Positions 23,321 through 35,599 of a stretch of DNA of 64,000 nucleotides are shown here, piece by piece. Both the position numbers and the translations under genes were made by a program. The stretch's first letter is position 1, and the number at the start of each line of letters is the position of its first letter. The notes beneath the pieces are model-generated. The model saw only the letters and a list, made by a program, of their open reading frames with translations, was not told where the DNA came from and did not search any database. The DNA is from Siphonodentalium dalli (taxonomy: Eukaryota > Mollusca > Scaphopoda > Gadilida > Siphonodentaliidae), in the NCBI GenBank assembly GCA_032622095.1, contig CP136069.1:82360958-82424957 (forward strand), written 5' to 3'.

Positions 23321-23766
23321 GTGGATCAACGGACACGAACCAAAACCGGAAGTCGTAGATTTCGAGGTGGAGAAATATCAGTCGACAAATATTTGTTGAC
23401 ATTTTTGATGTTTTTTTGGGGGGGAAATAAACGCTTGGATAGCATATCTGACCAACTGAAGGTGAGTGAATATTTCATCACTAATGTTCGGACACCGACG
23501 ATCAATTTATGTCAGTTGTCAGTGTTCTATCGCGGGAAAAATGCCATTTAATCATCGCCGCGAGACGATTTCTTCCCCAAAATATCCCAGAAAATCATGC
23601 TTTTCACATTCATCACAGACAGCTGTCGCAACAACCTATATACCAATCGAAAGGCCTGTTTTCCCCCCACAAATGCGTATTTTGAGAATTTTCACAAACA
23701 GTCTCAACATTCCAAATTTCATCTTTTGATGCGGGTACCAACCTAGAAAATACTGTCCGGTTAGTC
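23321..23766 (+). repeat. Left arm of a ~0.43-kb inverted duplication
   Basis: Matches the reverse complement of 30120-30533 from GTGGATCAACGGACACGAAC to GTCCGGTTAGTC with scattered substitutions and small indels. It contains CCAACTGAAG followed by GTGAGTGA, a donor-like site preserved in both arms. No known protein domain is recognised in any frame. Confidence 0.9.
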
Positions 23767-25512
23767 CTGTACACCCCGGAATTTAGTCGCAATCCACCAG
23801 ACCCGGCGGACAGTTATTGTTGTTCAATCAAGAGTCGAAATGGATTAGTTGGTTGACTGCCTTTCGTTAACAGTGGCACGTTTTTTGGCCAACTGCTTTT
23901 CTGTTGCAACTATAGTATACTGATCAAGTTTAGTTACCGAGTACAGTTTGCAATTTGTTCCCATAACATTCGTTCAGACCGTGTAAGGTCATCAATCAAA
24001 GAATTATTTATGGAAATATTTTTAGAACAAGAATATTACAATGCCCTCCATGACTAAGGCCGTAGCAACAGGATTGTTGTGATGGTGGGAGGTGTAGATG
24101 TATTTTCCAATAGTTTGATATTTCAGCCAGTAATTAGTGTGAAATTTGATACTTAAAAACTTAAAGTGGACTTGAACTTAAGCTAATATTAGTAACATAT
24201 ATAGCTGTACACCCCTCCGACAGTATGTTTCAGTCCCCTCCTCATTATTGTTTTAACCATTGCTGAATATTGAAAACAAAAATAAGTCGAAAAATGTCAT
24301 ATAACTCCACAAAAAAGTCTGACATATTTCATAATCATAGGTTCACATGTTCCCATGGTACTAAATATATATGCCAAGCAAAAAAAAAACAAATGACCGC
24401 AAAATATAGGAATAAAAACTCGGAAAATTGCATCCACGGAAGGATGAGCAAGCTGCTTCCTGTATAACTCCACAGCTCGTTGCGAGTGTGTAATCAAATA
24501 TAAAGGTTAAAAATCGGCACACCGCCAGGGGGGGGGGTCGGAAAATATTTCCAGGCACGTATGATAATTTAAATTTTTCCGGTCTCGGGGGACCAACCCA
24601 CCCAATTTCTTCCGTTTCCGGGTTTATTTTCCAGGCAATTTTGGACACCCACCCTTTTTTTTCGTTTCAGAAATTTGTTTTTCAGTCAGTTTTGGACACC
24701 CACCCCCTAAATTTGAGAAAATTATCAATTGACCAACCAAATAGCTGATTATCCCCGATTATCCTGCATTATCATAGTTTATTGCACGAGATGTTAATAG
24801 AATAGTGCATAATGAAGATAGCGATACTATTTGAATTTATCATATAAGTGTCATTAATCAAGAAATGTGTCAACATAATCACATTTCTAGGGATAGGCAG
24901 AGTGCCAAAGTTTTTATTAAGATTCATTTTCATAATATATAGTCACATGATCTAGTCACATACTCACATTTGAGTATTCTACAGATTACATGGTACAACA
25001 CATTTCAGATTATTTGATATTTTGATATTTGCTATGTGATATATTGCTTGAACCAAATTGTTTGTCAAAACATGTGGAAATACAACTGTTCGTCCCAGTT
25101 CATCTCAGTTTGAAGAATAATGCTAATACCAAACATAACCATGATATACCCGCATGACTCTTCTTGGGGTATCTCAGAAACCAGAACTGAGGAAACATAT
25201 TATAGCGTGTAATGACAGGCTGATAGCAACTGCCTTAAGTAATAAGCTTCGTAATAATTGGGAATAACATATGGATGGATAGCCCAATCTCACTTCTTTT
25301 ATGCTCACGATATCAGTGACGATAAAATGTTTTTTACTGTGATTAACATTACAAGCTGATCCACATTAACTTGGAAAACAATTTGAACAGAACTGTTCAC
25401 TAAAACATTTATCGATATTATGTACAAATGTATCCCATTTAAACATGTCACCATCCGAACAAATGATAAACCATGGTATAATTAAGAAATTCGCAGACAG
25501 ATAAGACGTATA
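23767..25512. other. Stretch without genes; poly(G)-associated repeat at 24500-24740
   Basis: 24511-24700 has a 10-nt G run, GGCACGTATGATAATTT and two GGACACCCACCC blocks. An inverted relative lies at 29640-29730. Outside this I recognise nothing. Confidence 0.5.
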
Positions 25513-25548
25513 GTACGACAGCGTAGAACCGCCACCTCCTCTTTTGTT

Positions 25549-25705
25549 ACTAACTTGATTAATCAAGTTACTAACTTGTTTAATCAAGTTAGCTAACTTG
25601 ATTAATCAAGTTACTAACTTGATTAATCCAGTTAGTAACTTGTTTAATCAAGTTAGCTAACTTGTTTAATCAAGTTAGCTAACTTGATTAATCAAGTTAC
25701 TGCTG
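25549..25705. repeat. Left palindrome array of element 2
   Basis: About seven copies of AACTTGWTTAATCAAGTT with AC/AGCT spacers, 21-22 bp period. Confidence 0.95.
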
Positions 25706-25729
25706 CTGCATACCGGCCGGTTTGGGGGT

Positions 25730-25955
25730 AAAAGTACATTCGAAGTACATTGTGGAAGTACATTGTAAGTACATTGTGGAAGTATAATATGGAAGTACAT
25801 TGGAAGTGCATTAGTGGAAGTACATTGGAAGTACATTGTGGAAGTACACTGGAAGTACATTGTGGAAGTACATTCGAAGTATATTGGAAGTACATTGTAA
25901 GTACATTGTAAGTACATTGGAAATATATTAGTGGAAGTACATTGGAGGTACGGGT
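25730..25955. repeat. GAAGTACATTGTG minisatellite inside element 2
   Basis: About 20 imperfect repeats of 9-13 bp based on GAAGTACATT(GTG). The long minus-strand frames rich in Tyr, Cys, Thr and Leu are translations of this repeat and are not genes. Confidence 0.9.
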
Positions 25956-26144
25956 AGATATTTCTACGGCCCTATTTTTGTGAAAAACCAAGAGAGAAGT
26001 ACAGCTGAATAAAACGCACAGCGGCTGCCATCTTGTTACTATCAACACCGTATAAATATTTTTAACAAGACAATCAGAAATCAGTATGTTTCAACCAATA
26101 GAATAACCCGACGTTAAAATGGCTATTGGTGATTGGTCAGATGC

Positions 26145-26475
26145 TAACTTGATTAAACAAGTTAGCTAACTTGATTAAACAAGTTAGCTAACTGGATTAA
26201 AACAAGTTAGCTAACTGGATTAAAACAAGTTAGCTAACTTGATTAAACAAGTTAGTAACTTGATTAAACAAGTTAGCTAAATGGATTAAACAAGTTAGTA
26301 ACTTGATTAAACAAGTTAGCTAACTTGATTAAACAAGTTAGCTAACTTGATTAAACAAGTTAGCTAAATGGATTAAACAAGTTAGTAACTTGATTAAACA
26401 AGTTAGCTAACTTGATTAAACAAGTTAGCTAACTTGATTAAACAAGTTAGTAACTTGTTTAATCAAGTTAGTAAC
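26145..26475. repeat. Right palindrome array of element 2
   Basis: About fifteen copies of AACTTGATTAAACAAGTTAG(CT), in places with TGGATTAAA variants. Most cores here are less perfect palindromes (AAACAAG) than on the left, except the last next to the TIR. Confidence 0.95.
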
Positions 26476-26508
26476 AAAAGAGGAGGTGGCGGTTCTACGC
26501 TGCCGTAC

Positions 26509-28538
26509 ATAAGTGATAAAATGTTACGCTGTGCTGCACAGCAGATTGCTTTACCGTTGTCATTACTATTATTAAAATCTCTGGAAGTTGTAATATTCCC
26601 GTCTTCTTGGAAAAATGCAAATGTTATACCAATCTTTTAAAAAGGGGACCCCGCTGATAGTGCCAATTACACGCCGATTTCATTGTTACCTTGTCTGGCC
26701 AAAGTATTTGAAAGATTGGTCCTAAAATATGTTTCCACTTTTTTTAATGAAAATAATCTTATTTACGAGCATCAATCCGGCTTCATGGCCGGTCACAGTA
26801 CAGTTTATCAACTAATTGATATATATCACCACCTTTGCCAGAACCTAGATAAAGGTATGTACACGTGTTCCATATTTTTTGATATTTCGAAAGCATTCGA
26901 AAGGGTCTGGCATATGGGCTAATATATAAATTGCAGCAATATGGGATTGCATGAAAACTTCTGAACTGGTTTCAAGATTACTTAGTAAATAGACGACAAA
27001 GAGTCCTGGTAAACAATACTTACTCTAAATTTGAAATTATACCATCCGGAGTGCCCCAAGGGTCCATAATGGGGCCTTTTCTCTTCTTTTATTTATATAA
27101 ACGATCTGCCCAACAATCTCTGCTCGAAAGCTCGAATGTACGCCGACGACACCTGCATCACTGCTTCTCACTATGACCTACAATCCCTAGCTAGACAACT
27201 CAACAATGATCTCGAAATCGTATAACGATGGGCCAACAACTGGCTAGTAAACTTTAACCCAGCAAAGACCAAAGCTATGTCATTTTCCCTAACTAACAAA
27301 GACCAGGCCCCAAAACTTTTTTTCGAAAACCAAGAAATAACCTTCATTAAATCGCATGGACACCTCGGTCACGATATCCAAGCAAATTTAAATTGGAATG
27401 ATCACATTGAAAATATCTGTCGACGAGTATCAGGAAGACTATCCCAACTCAGAAAATTTAAAAACAGTATCGACAGAAAGACGCTTGAAAAAATCTACAA
27501 TACTTATATTTTGCCTGTAATGGACTATTCTGATATTGTCTGGGCGAACGCACCAAAATACTTGACTGATAAACTTAAAAGACTTCATAAAGAAGCTGCC
27601 ATAATTGTAACAGGACTAAACCGATCGGTATCCGATAAAGACCTACTCCTTGAAATCGGCTGGCCCACGCTCGGTAATAGACGCGAACATCATCAGTTAC
27701 ATTACATATATAAAAATTACTAACAACCTTGCACCCAACTACTTATCAACTATCTTACCTCCTCGTGCTGGCAATGTCTCGAGATACTCAAAGCGGAACC
27801 CTGGAAACGTTTATTGTTACTTCTGTCACACAGAACATTTAAAAAAATCCTTCATACCCTTTATGACACAATCATGGAATAAGCTTCCAATTATCGTAAC
27901 TGATACGTTTAACCTAAAAGAATTTAAGGTCAATCTTAGTTTTATAGATTTTACCCTAAAACCACCTCCTTATTTTCAAACTGGGAGTCGGAAAGAAAAT
28001 ATAATCCATTCTAAAATTCGCAACGGTTGCAGTGAACTTCGCTTACATATGTATGATAACTTTATAGCCGAAAGCCCGGTGTGTAATTGTGGCACAGAGA
28101 TCGAGGATGCCTTTCACTTCTTTTTCGAATGTCCATTGTTCCGACCGCAAAGAACTAAATTATATGACAGACTAGATGAGTATGCTTTCACAATAGTAGA
28201 CGTAAACCACTTCCTCAGAGGCGCCCAAGCATTCCACAGCATCGAAACCAGCTACTCTTTTACATTGTACAAAAATATATATCAGAAAGTAAACGTTTCA
28301 CTTTACGAAGAAAAATCGTAAACAACTTAAGGCACGGCATGGCATGATATCTACAGGAGAGGACATCGGGACCGGTATAACATCAATCACCAGACATCAT
28401 CATCAACATTCTTATTATTACATGTACATTATATCTGTTATTCATCTTGTTTAAACATTTGTGTAAATATTGTCGGGAGAGGGGCCACATTATGTTGTTA
28501 TAACTTGTCCCCCAACTGAGTTACAATAAATATGTTTA
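26509..28538 (+). pseudogene. 5'-truncated Jockey/CR1-type LINE reverse transcriptase, broken
   Basis: The reading begins inside the fingers region (SDKMLRCAAQ...FPSSWKNANVIPIF), is cut by TAA at 26638, and continues with NYTPISLLPCLAKVFE, SGFMAGHST and FDISKAFERVW. Frame changes near 26920 and 27085 separate these from SGVPQGS and the catalytic YADD at 27139-27150; another stop lies at 27223. The thumb region (27277-27723) shifts frame into 27650-28321, which ends in a CNCG...H...C zinc-knuckle-like motif (28082-28131). The 3' UTR ends ACAATAAATATGTTTAAA near 28538. The endonuclease and 5' half are missing. At least three frame changes and two stops make it inactive. It encodes target-primed reverse transcription machinery by family knowledge. 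Confidence 0.92.
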
Positions 28539-28801
28539 AACCAACAATTTGAAATTGTTCAAGCTGGCCCGGCTGGACTTCAATTTATATGTTAAGATTT
28601 TATGTTTTACGTTGTCAAAAGTCTATTTTATTCCGTTATTTATTATATCTTTATTTCCATGTCACATATGGTCAAGTGTGCTTTCATTTCATTGCTTATT
28701 TTCAGCTGAGTTCTGCATAGTTATTCTTATTTTTTTGTATCAGGTTATAATATTGTTGGCCATTGTGCAACTGATCCAACTTCTGATAACCTCTATATAT
28801 A

Positions 28802-29545
28802 GTACTAGAAGGTGACCCGACTTCGTCCGGGCTATTAAAAAACCAAATTTCAAGTCGATTGCTCCACCCGTTTCCTTGATCTGGTCTGCGCATGCGCGAA
28901 GCTGGTGTCGCACGTGCTCGGCGACCCGATAAAATTCGTATCCGGGGCAAGATACATACACATACCAAATTTCAAGTCGATAGCTACACCCGTTTTCGAG
29001 ATATATAGCCCAATGTCATTTGCGGATACCTCGGCCGGTGATGAGTTAACGCGACACAGTCAAATGCATCGGCAGGGTGAGAGTTAACGTAATCTAACTT
29101 TATGACCTCTGACGACGTCATAGAAGTTACGCATTGATTTTATCCTGATAAAAGAGTCGTACCACTTGTCCCTAATAATTGAGGCAGATAACTAAAACGG
29201 ATACATACATATTATATATCGTTGGAAAGATGAAGCCACACAGATTCTAACCGTGCAAATTATATGACTGGCAATTTATTATTCGCGCTATATCGTATCG
29301 ATTTGTGAGCACCGAACTGAAATATATTAGCGCAAAACGGCGTAAAAATAGATTTGACCTCCGCACGTGAAAAGTTGACCTCGCACGGACAAATAAATAT
29401 GCCTATGTTCGTCTCCGGCCGAAAATACCCTAAAATACCAAATTTCATCGAAATTGGCTTAGTCGTTTTCGAGTCCATCGATTTCAAACACACAAACAAA
29501 CACATACACACACACACACACAGATCTTTCAAAATATATAATAGA
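28802..29545 (+). repeat. Dispersed repeat starting at a CCGACTTCGTCCGGG block
   Basis: Contains ACCAAATTTCAAGTCGAT twice, CACCCGTTT(C)..GAGATATA, and CGAAATTGGCTTAGTCG, ending in a (CA)n run near 29500-29521. The first block recurs at 51428-51444. This wording resembles 3' parts of RTE-like or related elements in other invertebrates (memory, uncertain). No ORF. Confidence 0.5.
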
Positions 29546-30119
29546 TAGCATTGCTATTAACCATATATGACCTGTTTCTGTTCAAAACACATCAAAATAA
29601 GACTCAATAGCAGAAATAGAAGAAAAAAATTGGCACATGGAAAAAACTGCTTTTCGGACCCGAGAGACACCCACCCACCCCATCATACGTGCCTGTATTT
29701 TTTTCCACCCCCCCCCCCCCCCCCTGACACCGCTGCATTTTTCTGAAGAAAAAAATTGGATGTAAATCTAACATTTTTTTTATGTCGGCCGTCCGAGAGT
29801 GATGACAAGTCAGAGTTAACAATATGACATACATCAAAAGTTATAATTATGTTTACCAAACATGTACTTCGTGGTTGGATTTCAGTTACAGGTTACAGTT
29901 CAGTTCTAAATATAAGACACCACCTGGATGTTATGTTGTCCCAGGAGACATATACAACATTATGAACACCCAGAACCATTGTGGCCACGCAAAAGTCAAA
30001 TGAAACGCCCATCATCTACGGCAAAGTTTCCTTTTCGACCATAAATTGAAGATGGCAGACTTCAGCAAAATCACGACGAAGCGGACAGATTTTTACCAAC
30101 TAATGATTAAATTTTTCGG
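29546..30119. other. Stretch without genes; 18-nt poly(C) and inverted relative of 24511-24700
   Basis: 29640-29730 carries GGACCCGAGAGACACCCACC and an 18-nt C run (29708-29725). The rest, including the 75-codon frame at 30046, is not recognised. Confidence 0.5.
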
Positions 30120-30533
30120 GACTAACCGGACAGTATTTTCGAGGTGGGTACCCGCATCAAAAGATGAAATTTGGAATGTTGAGACAGTCTGTGAAAATAC
30201 TCAAAATACGCATTTGTGGGGGGAAAACATGCCTTTCGATTGGTATATAGGTTGTTGCGACAGCTGTCTGTGATGAATGTGAAAAGCATGATTTTCTGGG
30301 ATATTTTGGGGAAGATTAAATGGCATTCTTTCCGCGATAGAACACTGACAACTGACTTAAATTGATCGTCGGTGTCCGAACATTAGTGAAGAAATATTCA
30401 CTCACCTTCAGTTGGTCAGATATGCTATCCAAACGTTTATTTTCCCAAAAAATGTCAACAAATATTTGTCGACTGATATTTCTCCACCTCGAAATCTACG
30501 ACTTCCGGTTTTGGTTCGTGTCCGTTGATCCAC
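30120..30533 (-). repeat. Right arm of the ~0.43-kb inverted duplication
   Basis: Reverse complement of 23321-23766. Its outer end stops exactly where the TIR of the 1.9-kb element begins (30531). Confidence 0.9.
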
Positions 30534-32425
30534 AGAGGCGTTATTTCGCTAAAATCCGATTTGGATTCTGGATTCAGATTACAGATTTGTCCCCGTACGA
30601 CTTGGTTCGGCAAAAGAACAGACCACAAATTTCCAGAATCAGTAAACGAACAGACCGTAATCCTAATTTCGTGGGAATCCGATAGGGATTCGGATTCCGA
30701 TTACGGACTCAAATGTTCGTAATGTAAACAAACCGAGATTTCGCCACCTCAGAGTTTAAAAACACAATAAAACATAAGAATCCGTCTCTTGTGTACAAAT
30801 TGTTGCAGAATATAAACGATCTATATCAAAGAATTTTAAATTGCGGAGACAAATTTGTTTTATTGAATGTAAACTGGGAGAATATTACTGAAATTAGCCA
30901 AATAATAACGCTATTGATAGTAACGCTGGGGGAGCACTTCGGTTGATGGCGAAGAAATTGCAATTCATTGTTGATTTTCACTTTCATATGTCCATTTCAT
31001 AATTCCATCCTTAAAATACCGCCCGAACGCATGTCGATTTCGAATTCGGCGGATACGTCACCATTGACCGAGTTCATATGCACCTGCATGGATATGTCTT
31101 CTGCTGTGTTCGTTATTATAATGTTTCTTCTTATTCAAGAAATAGTAGGATTATATGGTATCGATGGATTATCAGATACACGTATGTACTATCATCTAGT
31201 CTTAATGTTATAGCAATTTCATGTTTAACATGTTTTGTTTCGTTAAATGCAGTCGTTAATGCAAAATTTTGCACAATAGTCTCTGTATAGACAACAGACA
31301 CATGTTCTAGGGACGTGGCTAGAAGTTTCCTCAAATTTACGGCCAACTGCACCCCCCCCCCCCCCCCCCCCCCCCCTTGAACCAAACATCAATCTCACAG
31401 GTTCGCAGAATTCAATTTGCTCCCCTTGGAAATATCCAATCTGACAAACACTAAGATTGGAAAATTACCAACTTTTACTGGTTGAAAAAAATCAAACAAT
31501 GAGAACAATGCCAACCTATATATGGTGTCAAATTAATGTCCAACTAATGTTGTGTCATGCATGAAATTTCCGACTGCTGGAATGTACCAAAGTTTAGTTT
31601 AGATATATTTATTTCAAATATATGTCAAATTTAGATAACACATTATATATAACACATACATTTGTTTATACATACAAAGGAATTGGGGGACAAGTACTGA
31701 CTCACTTAAGGGTACCCCCTCTCCCAAATGTTATTACACTGAAACAATAAATAATTAGTAATGGCAAAGCAACGTACATGACTACCAAAACAAGTTGAAC
31801 ATATATACAGATCACTGGACACCCCCTCTCCCGAGTTAGTCATAAGTTTGTATATGTATTTATTTAAAATCGGGTTTGTTTGTTGCGTTTGTTGGCTTGT
31901 ACGTATCATTATTTGAAACAGTTAGTCAAAATAATCCTGATTTTCCTCACGTATGAATGACTGCACAGCTTAGCAAATTGTACCAAAAATCGGGGTGGGG
32001 GTCGAGACACACAAGCAACCCCTGTCGTCACGTCCCTGTTCAACTGACAAGTTTCGTGTGTTCTTCACAACATCTTTGGAATTTGATTCAGGAGGCCTAG
32101 AGCTGTCATGTTTAGATATGCTTGCCAACATCAATAAACACACTTTAACTTGAAAAAAAAGATGCGATTAAGTCGGATTGGCAGCAAATTATGTGCCGTG
32201 TATATACACATAGACGAAAAGCATGATTTCACAACAAACATGCACTTTATAAATATAAGATACAAATGATACTTTTGTCAAATACATGAGCCATGTTTGA
32301 CGCTGGGAGAGATTTTCGGAGACCACGTGGATTTCAAAATCTGACCTAGAATCCGAAATTAGCTCCGCCCCCCGTAATCGGCTTTGGATTCTCAATCCGG
32401 ATTTTAGCGAAATTACGGCTCTGTG
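30531..32425 (+). mobile_element. 1.9-kb TIR element, copy A, with a nested LINE tail
   Basis: The left end CACAGAGGCGTTATTTCGCT and the right end (inward) CACAGAGCCGTAATTTCGCT are inverted repeats followed by GGATTC-rich sequence. Copies exist at 48573-50365 (inverted), 55750-56530 (partial) and 20430-20735 (diverged). Inside are a 25-nt C run (31352-31376) and a LINE 3' tail on the minus strand. A short frame (30968-31213) is open here but interrupted in copies B and C. No transposase is recognised. Confidence 0.85.
31606..31900 (-). mobile_element. LINE 3' tail nested in copy A
   Basis: On the minus strand it reads GGGAGAGGGGGTACCCTTAA, then ACTTGTCCCCCAATTCC, and ends with TATTTGAAATAAATATATCT. 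The same insertion is at the same internal position in copy B (49180-49395). Confidence 0.75.
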
Positions 32426-33640
32426 TAAGTGGGAATGTCCAGAAGGTTCGTGCTAACCCTAATTTTACTTTTTGTCAAATGAATATATTTTTACCAAATT
32501 CTTTCAAAAATGACCAGATATTTTCGAACTAGAGAGCGAGTATAATTCAACAACAAACGCCGTTTCGTGATATATGTTATTGTTGTAAACTCGCTAAATT
32601 TTTCTTATGCTCTCTAATTCTGGTCCTGATAAAGCCAGAGAGATCACCAAATTTACTCTATGTTCTACCGCGACCATCTATTTTTCCGAATGGGCACTTT
32701 ATCCATTATTTTTACCACCAGTCGACATTCGTAATCTAGAACTTGGGCCCCTTTAACGCATCCCAAAAAAATGGGAGTTTCGCAAAATTTCTAAAACATC
32801 CTTCTGCCTAATAGCAGGGGGTGGATGTATCTACACCACCCCCCCCCCCCCCATTTCAACATTTTGGTTCAAATTTTCATTGGAGTGTGAGGTTGGACAT
32901 TCCGGACAGTTGGGAAAGTTAAAATACAAGGGGTGCAAATGAAATTTTCTTGACTTGGGAATTTGGTCTTCTTTCGCGGAAGGTGGTCCAGTTGGAAATT
33001 ATAATTATTGCTGGATATTCCATTTCTCGGTTGACTACCCTACCCATATATCGGCCTTTGTTATTATATTCCACAGGCATTATATCGCATGCAGCCAATA
33101 CGCCAATGATATAAAACAATATCTAAATCTAGTCGGAGTTCACGATTATATAGCAATTGGTTTTCAATCTGAGTATCAGGTGCCACGCGATGTTCGGATT
33201 GTATCTCAAAATGAGTATTCGGATTATGTTGAAAATGGATCACATTATTGACTAAATAACGGAGATATTGAGAAATTACAAAATAATTTTAAATAATTTT
33301 AAAGAACGCTTTTATTTAAAGGGCGTTTTTTTTAAAGATCGTTTTTTAACCAAAATAAGTTATTTTAAAGAGCGTGCGTTGATCCGGGTTACACCATGGA
33401 TGGGGTACGGCTTAGTTTAAGGAATACGGAAAGTTTAAATGTCTTAAGTAATACCAGAGGTAAGTCCTATATGAGTAAGAAGTTGGGATCAAATGGATAA
33501 ACAAAATTGTCGGCTATGGCATATCGAAATATTTAGTGATTCAAAGAGTCAAATCCATTGGTGGCTGCCCTCAGTCATCTTTTTGGTTGAAAATCGTTCA
33601 AATTCGATTGCTCCCATATCTACGTGATCTTGAAATACCT
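32426..33640. other. Stretch without recognised genes
   Basis: A 14-nt C run lies at 32839-32852 next to a GGGTGCAAATG(G)AA phrase shared with the 1.9-kb element. The 98-codon frame at 32955 has no recognisable domain. Confidence 0.5.
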
Positions 33641-34030
33641 GTAAATTCTCTTAACAATTCTCCAATAAATGTTGAATGCATGGCGTACCGATGGATTCAA
33701 ATATGAAATTCATTTATGTTGTAACTAAAGTGATATCTCTCAGCTATATTATAATGATAATCCCGAAGATCCATATGAAGTTTATCGACGATCGGGTGAT
33801 GAATGCGACCACTAAAGGAGTGGGGGAGGACTTTGTAATGAAAAATAAATAAAACCAAGATGGCTGCCATGCCTGCCAAATCCAACATGACCGCTGGGCC
33901 CTAGCGGCCATGCTTTTCAACGAAATTCGATTGAATCTATTGGATACGCAGAAGATCCACGTGAAGTATGGTTGCGATCGGGTGAGAGATATGGGCTGTA
34001 GAGTGTGACAAAAAATTTAGTAATACAAAG
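33640..34030 (+). repeat. 'gaagatccatatgaag' repeat, two copies
   Basis: CCCGAAGATCCATATGAAGT near 33763 and GCAGAAGATCCACGTGAAGT near 33950, each followed by GATCGGGTGA. Related to 1330-1800. Confidence 0.6.
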
Positions 34031-34579
34031 ACGGCTGTGGCAGCCACGTTTTCATAGAAAATCGTTCAAATTCGATATCTCACATTATGCGTATCGCGAT
34101 TTACTTTACCTTTAAACATTAACTAAATTAATATTAAATTTTAACCCGCAATGACGAATGCATGATAATATTCCATTTCTCATTTCTAAATATTAATATT
34201 AGCATACCCACTCCATGCTTGAGCTTATATAATCCATCTCTTGAAATTGGAATTAATATTCTCCGGCTTTAGTGTTTCTCTAGTGTTGAATGTTAGATTT
34301 TCCACTCATATGATAGCCACTAAGTATGTATAGTCCACAAAATATATGAAAATGTGGGAATAGGCACAACGCGATATATCTGTTTAAATATATCGCGATA
34401 CACATGTACATGTTTCATGATTAATCGGTACAACCCTAGTGTGGATCACTGATAATGTCCAGCTCGCCGGCTGTAAATTGACACACATTGAGTCGACAGG
34501 AATTGGTTGGTTATTTTGATCCATAATTTGTATTAAATTCCGATTGTGGCCAACGAAAAAGCCTCACCAAAGCATGCTA
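34031..34579. other. Stretch without recognised genes
   Basis: Contains a near-palindromic AACGCGATATATC...GATATATCGCGATA pair at 34370-34400. Nothing coding is seen. Confidence 0.5.
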
Positions 34580-34860
34580 GGATAACTCAAATATTTTTAT
34601 CCGGTCGGAACCAAATTTGGCATGTAAATGTCTCAGCCCACAATACATGTCGAGTTCGAATATTGGTTTGATCCGTTGTTCTTTTACAGAGTTATGGCCC
34701 TTTGACTTAGAATTCACGCATGCTTAGATAACTCATTTTGCATCTGATCGGAACCAAATTTGGTATGTGAGTTTCTCAACTCAAAATACAGAGTTCGAAT
34801 ATGGGTTGGATCCGATTTTCGTACCGGAGTATGGCCCTTTTTCAACTAAGAATTATCCAG
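34580..34860 (+). repeat. Two-copy ~150-bp tandem repeat
   Basis: Both copies contain CGGAACCAAATTTGG, GAGTTCGAATAT, a GATCCG block and a TATGGCCCTTT end. This phrase type is widespread in bivalve genomes (memory). Confidence 0.8.
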
Positions 34861-35123
34861 ATTTGAAATTTCTTGATGATAACTTACAATTAATTAAGAT
34901 TAAAAAAAATTCAATGTCTGATTGCTATAGAGTGCTATAGAGTATTTGGAAAAAGGTCTATCTTCAGTTTATCATGTCAAGGGGTCATAGACAGGTCCTG
35001 GAGGTAACACAATGGTCAGATAACTCTAAATAAAATATGAGATTAATATTATTCACCATAAGGTGTCTGAACTGAACATGCACTCTGGATATATTGTCCA
35101 TAGTAGGAACATCCCGTTATATT

Positions 35124-35566
35124 CTATGTTTCGCCGACGTCGAGTGTTGGTCTCGATGTCTGGGTCAGTATGTAAGACTTGCATGGCACAGAATGAGAGG
35201 TCACCTTTGTTGTGGTCTTCTTGGTTGAAATGTGTACTGACTGGCTTTTTGGGCACATTTTTTCGATATCTCTAATGTTTTCTTTCATTCTCTTAAAATG
35301 TCGTTTGCTTTCTCCTACATGTTGTTGTCTGCAACGCTTGCACATGAGAAGATATATGACATTTCGAGTAATGCAATTGTGGTGTTGTTTGCACTGGTAT
35401 CTTTTGCCGGTGTTTGAACACATGTGAACCATGACGTATTTGGTAAGTGTGCGCACATTAAGCATTGTTTGGTGTTACAAGGCTCTGTGAAGTTTAATAA
35501 AGTTTTGCCTTCGATATGGGGTTTTGGTGGTGGATATTGTAATTTAGATCGTACTATAGTAGCCAT
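35124..35566 (-). pseudogene. PLE C-terminal linker and GIY-YIG endonuclease region
   Basis: The frame ending at 35315 gives IVRSKL, PCNTKQCLMC and TSWFTC. A second frame (35465-35124) gives NVIYLLMCKRC followed by HVGES and an Arg/Lys-rich helix, equivalent to the 'NVIYLI.C..C...YVGET' signature of PLE and related GIY-YIG domains. A frameshift separates them near 35420. The YVG tyrosine is replaced by His. Confidence 0.85.
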
Positions 35567-35599
35567 GTCTTTAATGTGTGGGTTTTTTGCCTATCTTTT

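Larger units (their letters stand above)
25513..26508. mobile_element. TIR element with AACTTGATTAATCAAGTT palindrome ends (element 2)
   Basis: Left end GTACGACAGCGTAGAACCGC and right end (inward) GTACGGCAGCGTAGAACCGC are TIRs that continue through CACCTCCTCTTTTGTTAC. Behind each lies an array of an 18-bp palindrome. ATA occurs outside both ends (25510-25512 and 26509-26511), a possible 3-bp target duplication. The interior carries a minisatellite and no transposase. The right end abuts LINE coding sequence, but the left flank is not LINE, so the insertion history is not simple. Confidence 0.9.

Noticed and set aside
14361-25512. A common target duplication for all palindrome-array elements
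   Set aside because: Element 3 shows 6 bp (CAAATT), but element 2 shows at best 3 bp (ATA) and element 4 none clearly, so a single transposase type cannot be claimed.
25675-26048. Tyr/Cys/Thr-rich minus-strand frames
   Set aside because: Direct translation of the GAAGTACATT minisatellite inside element 2.
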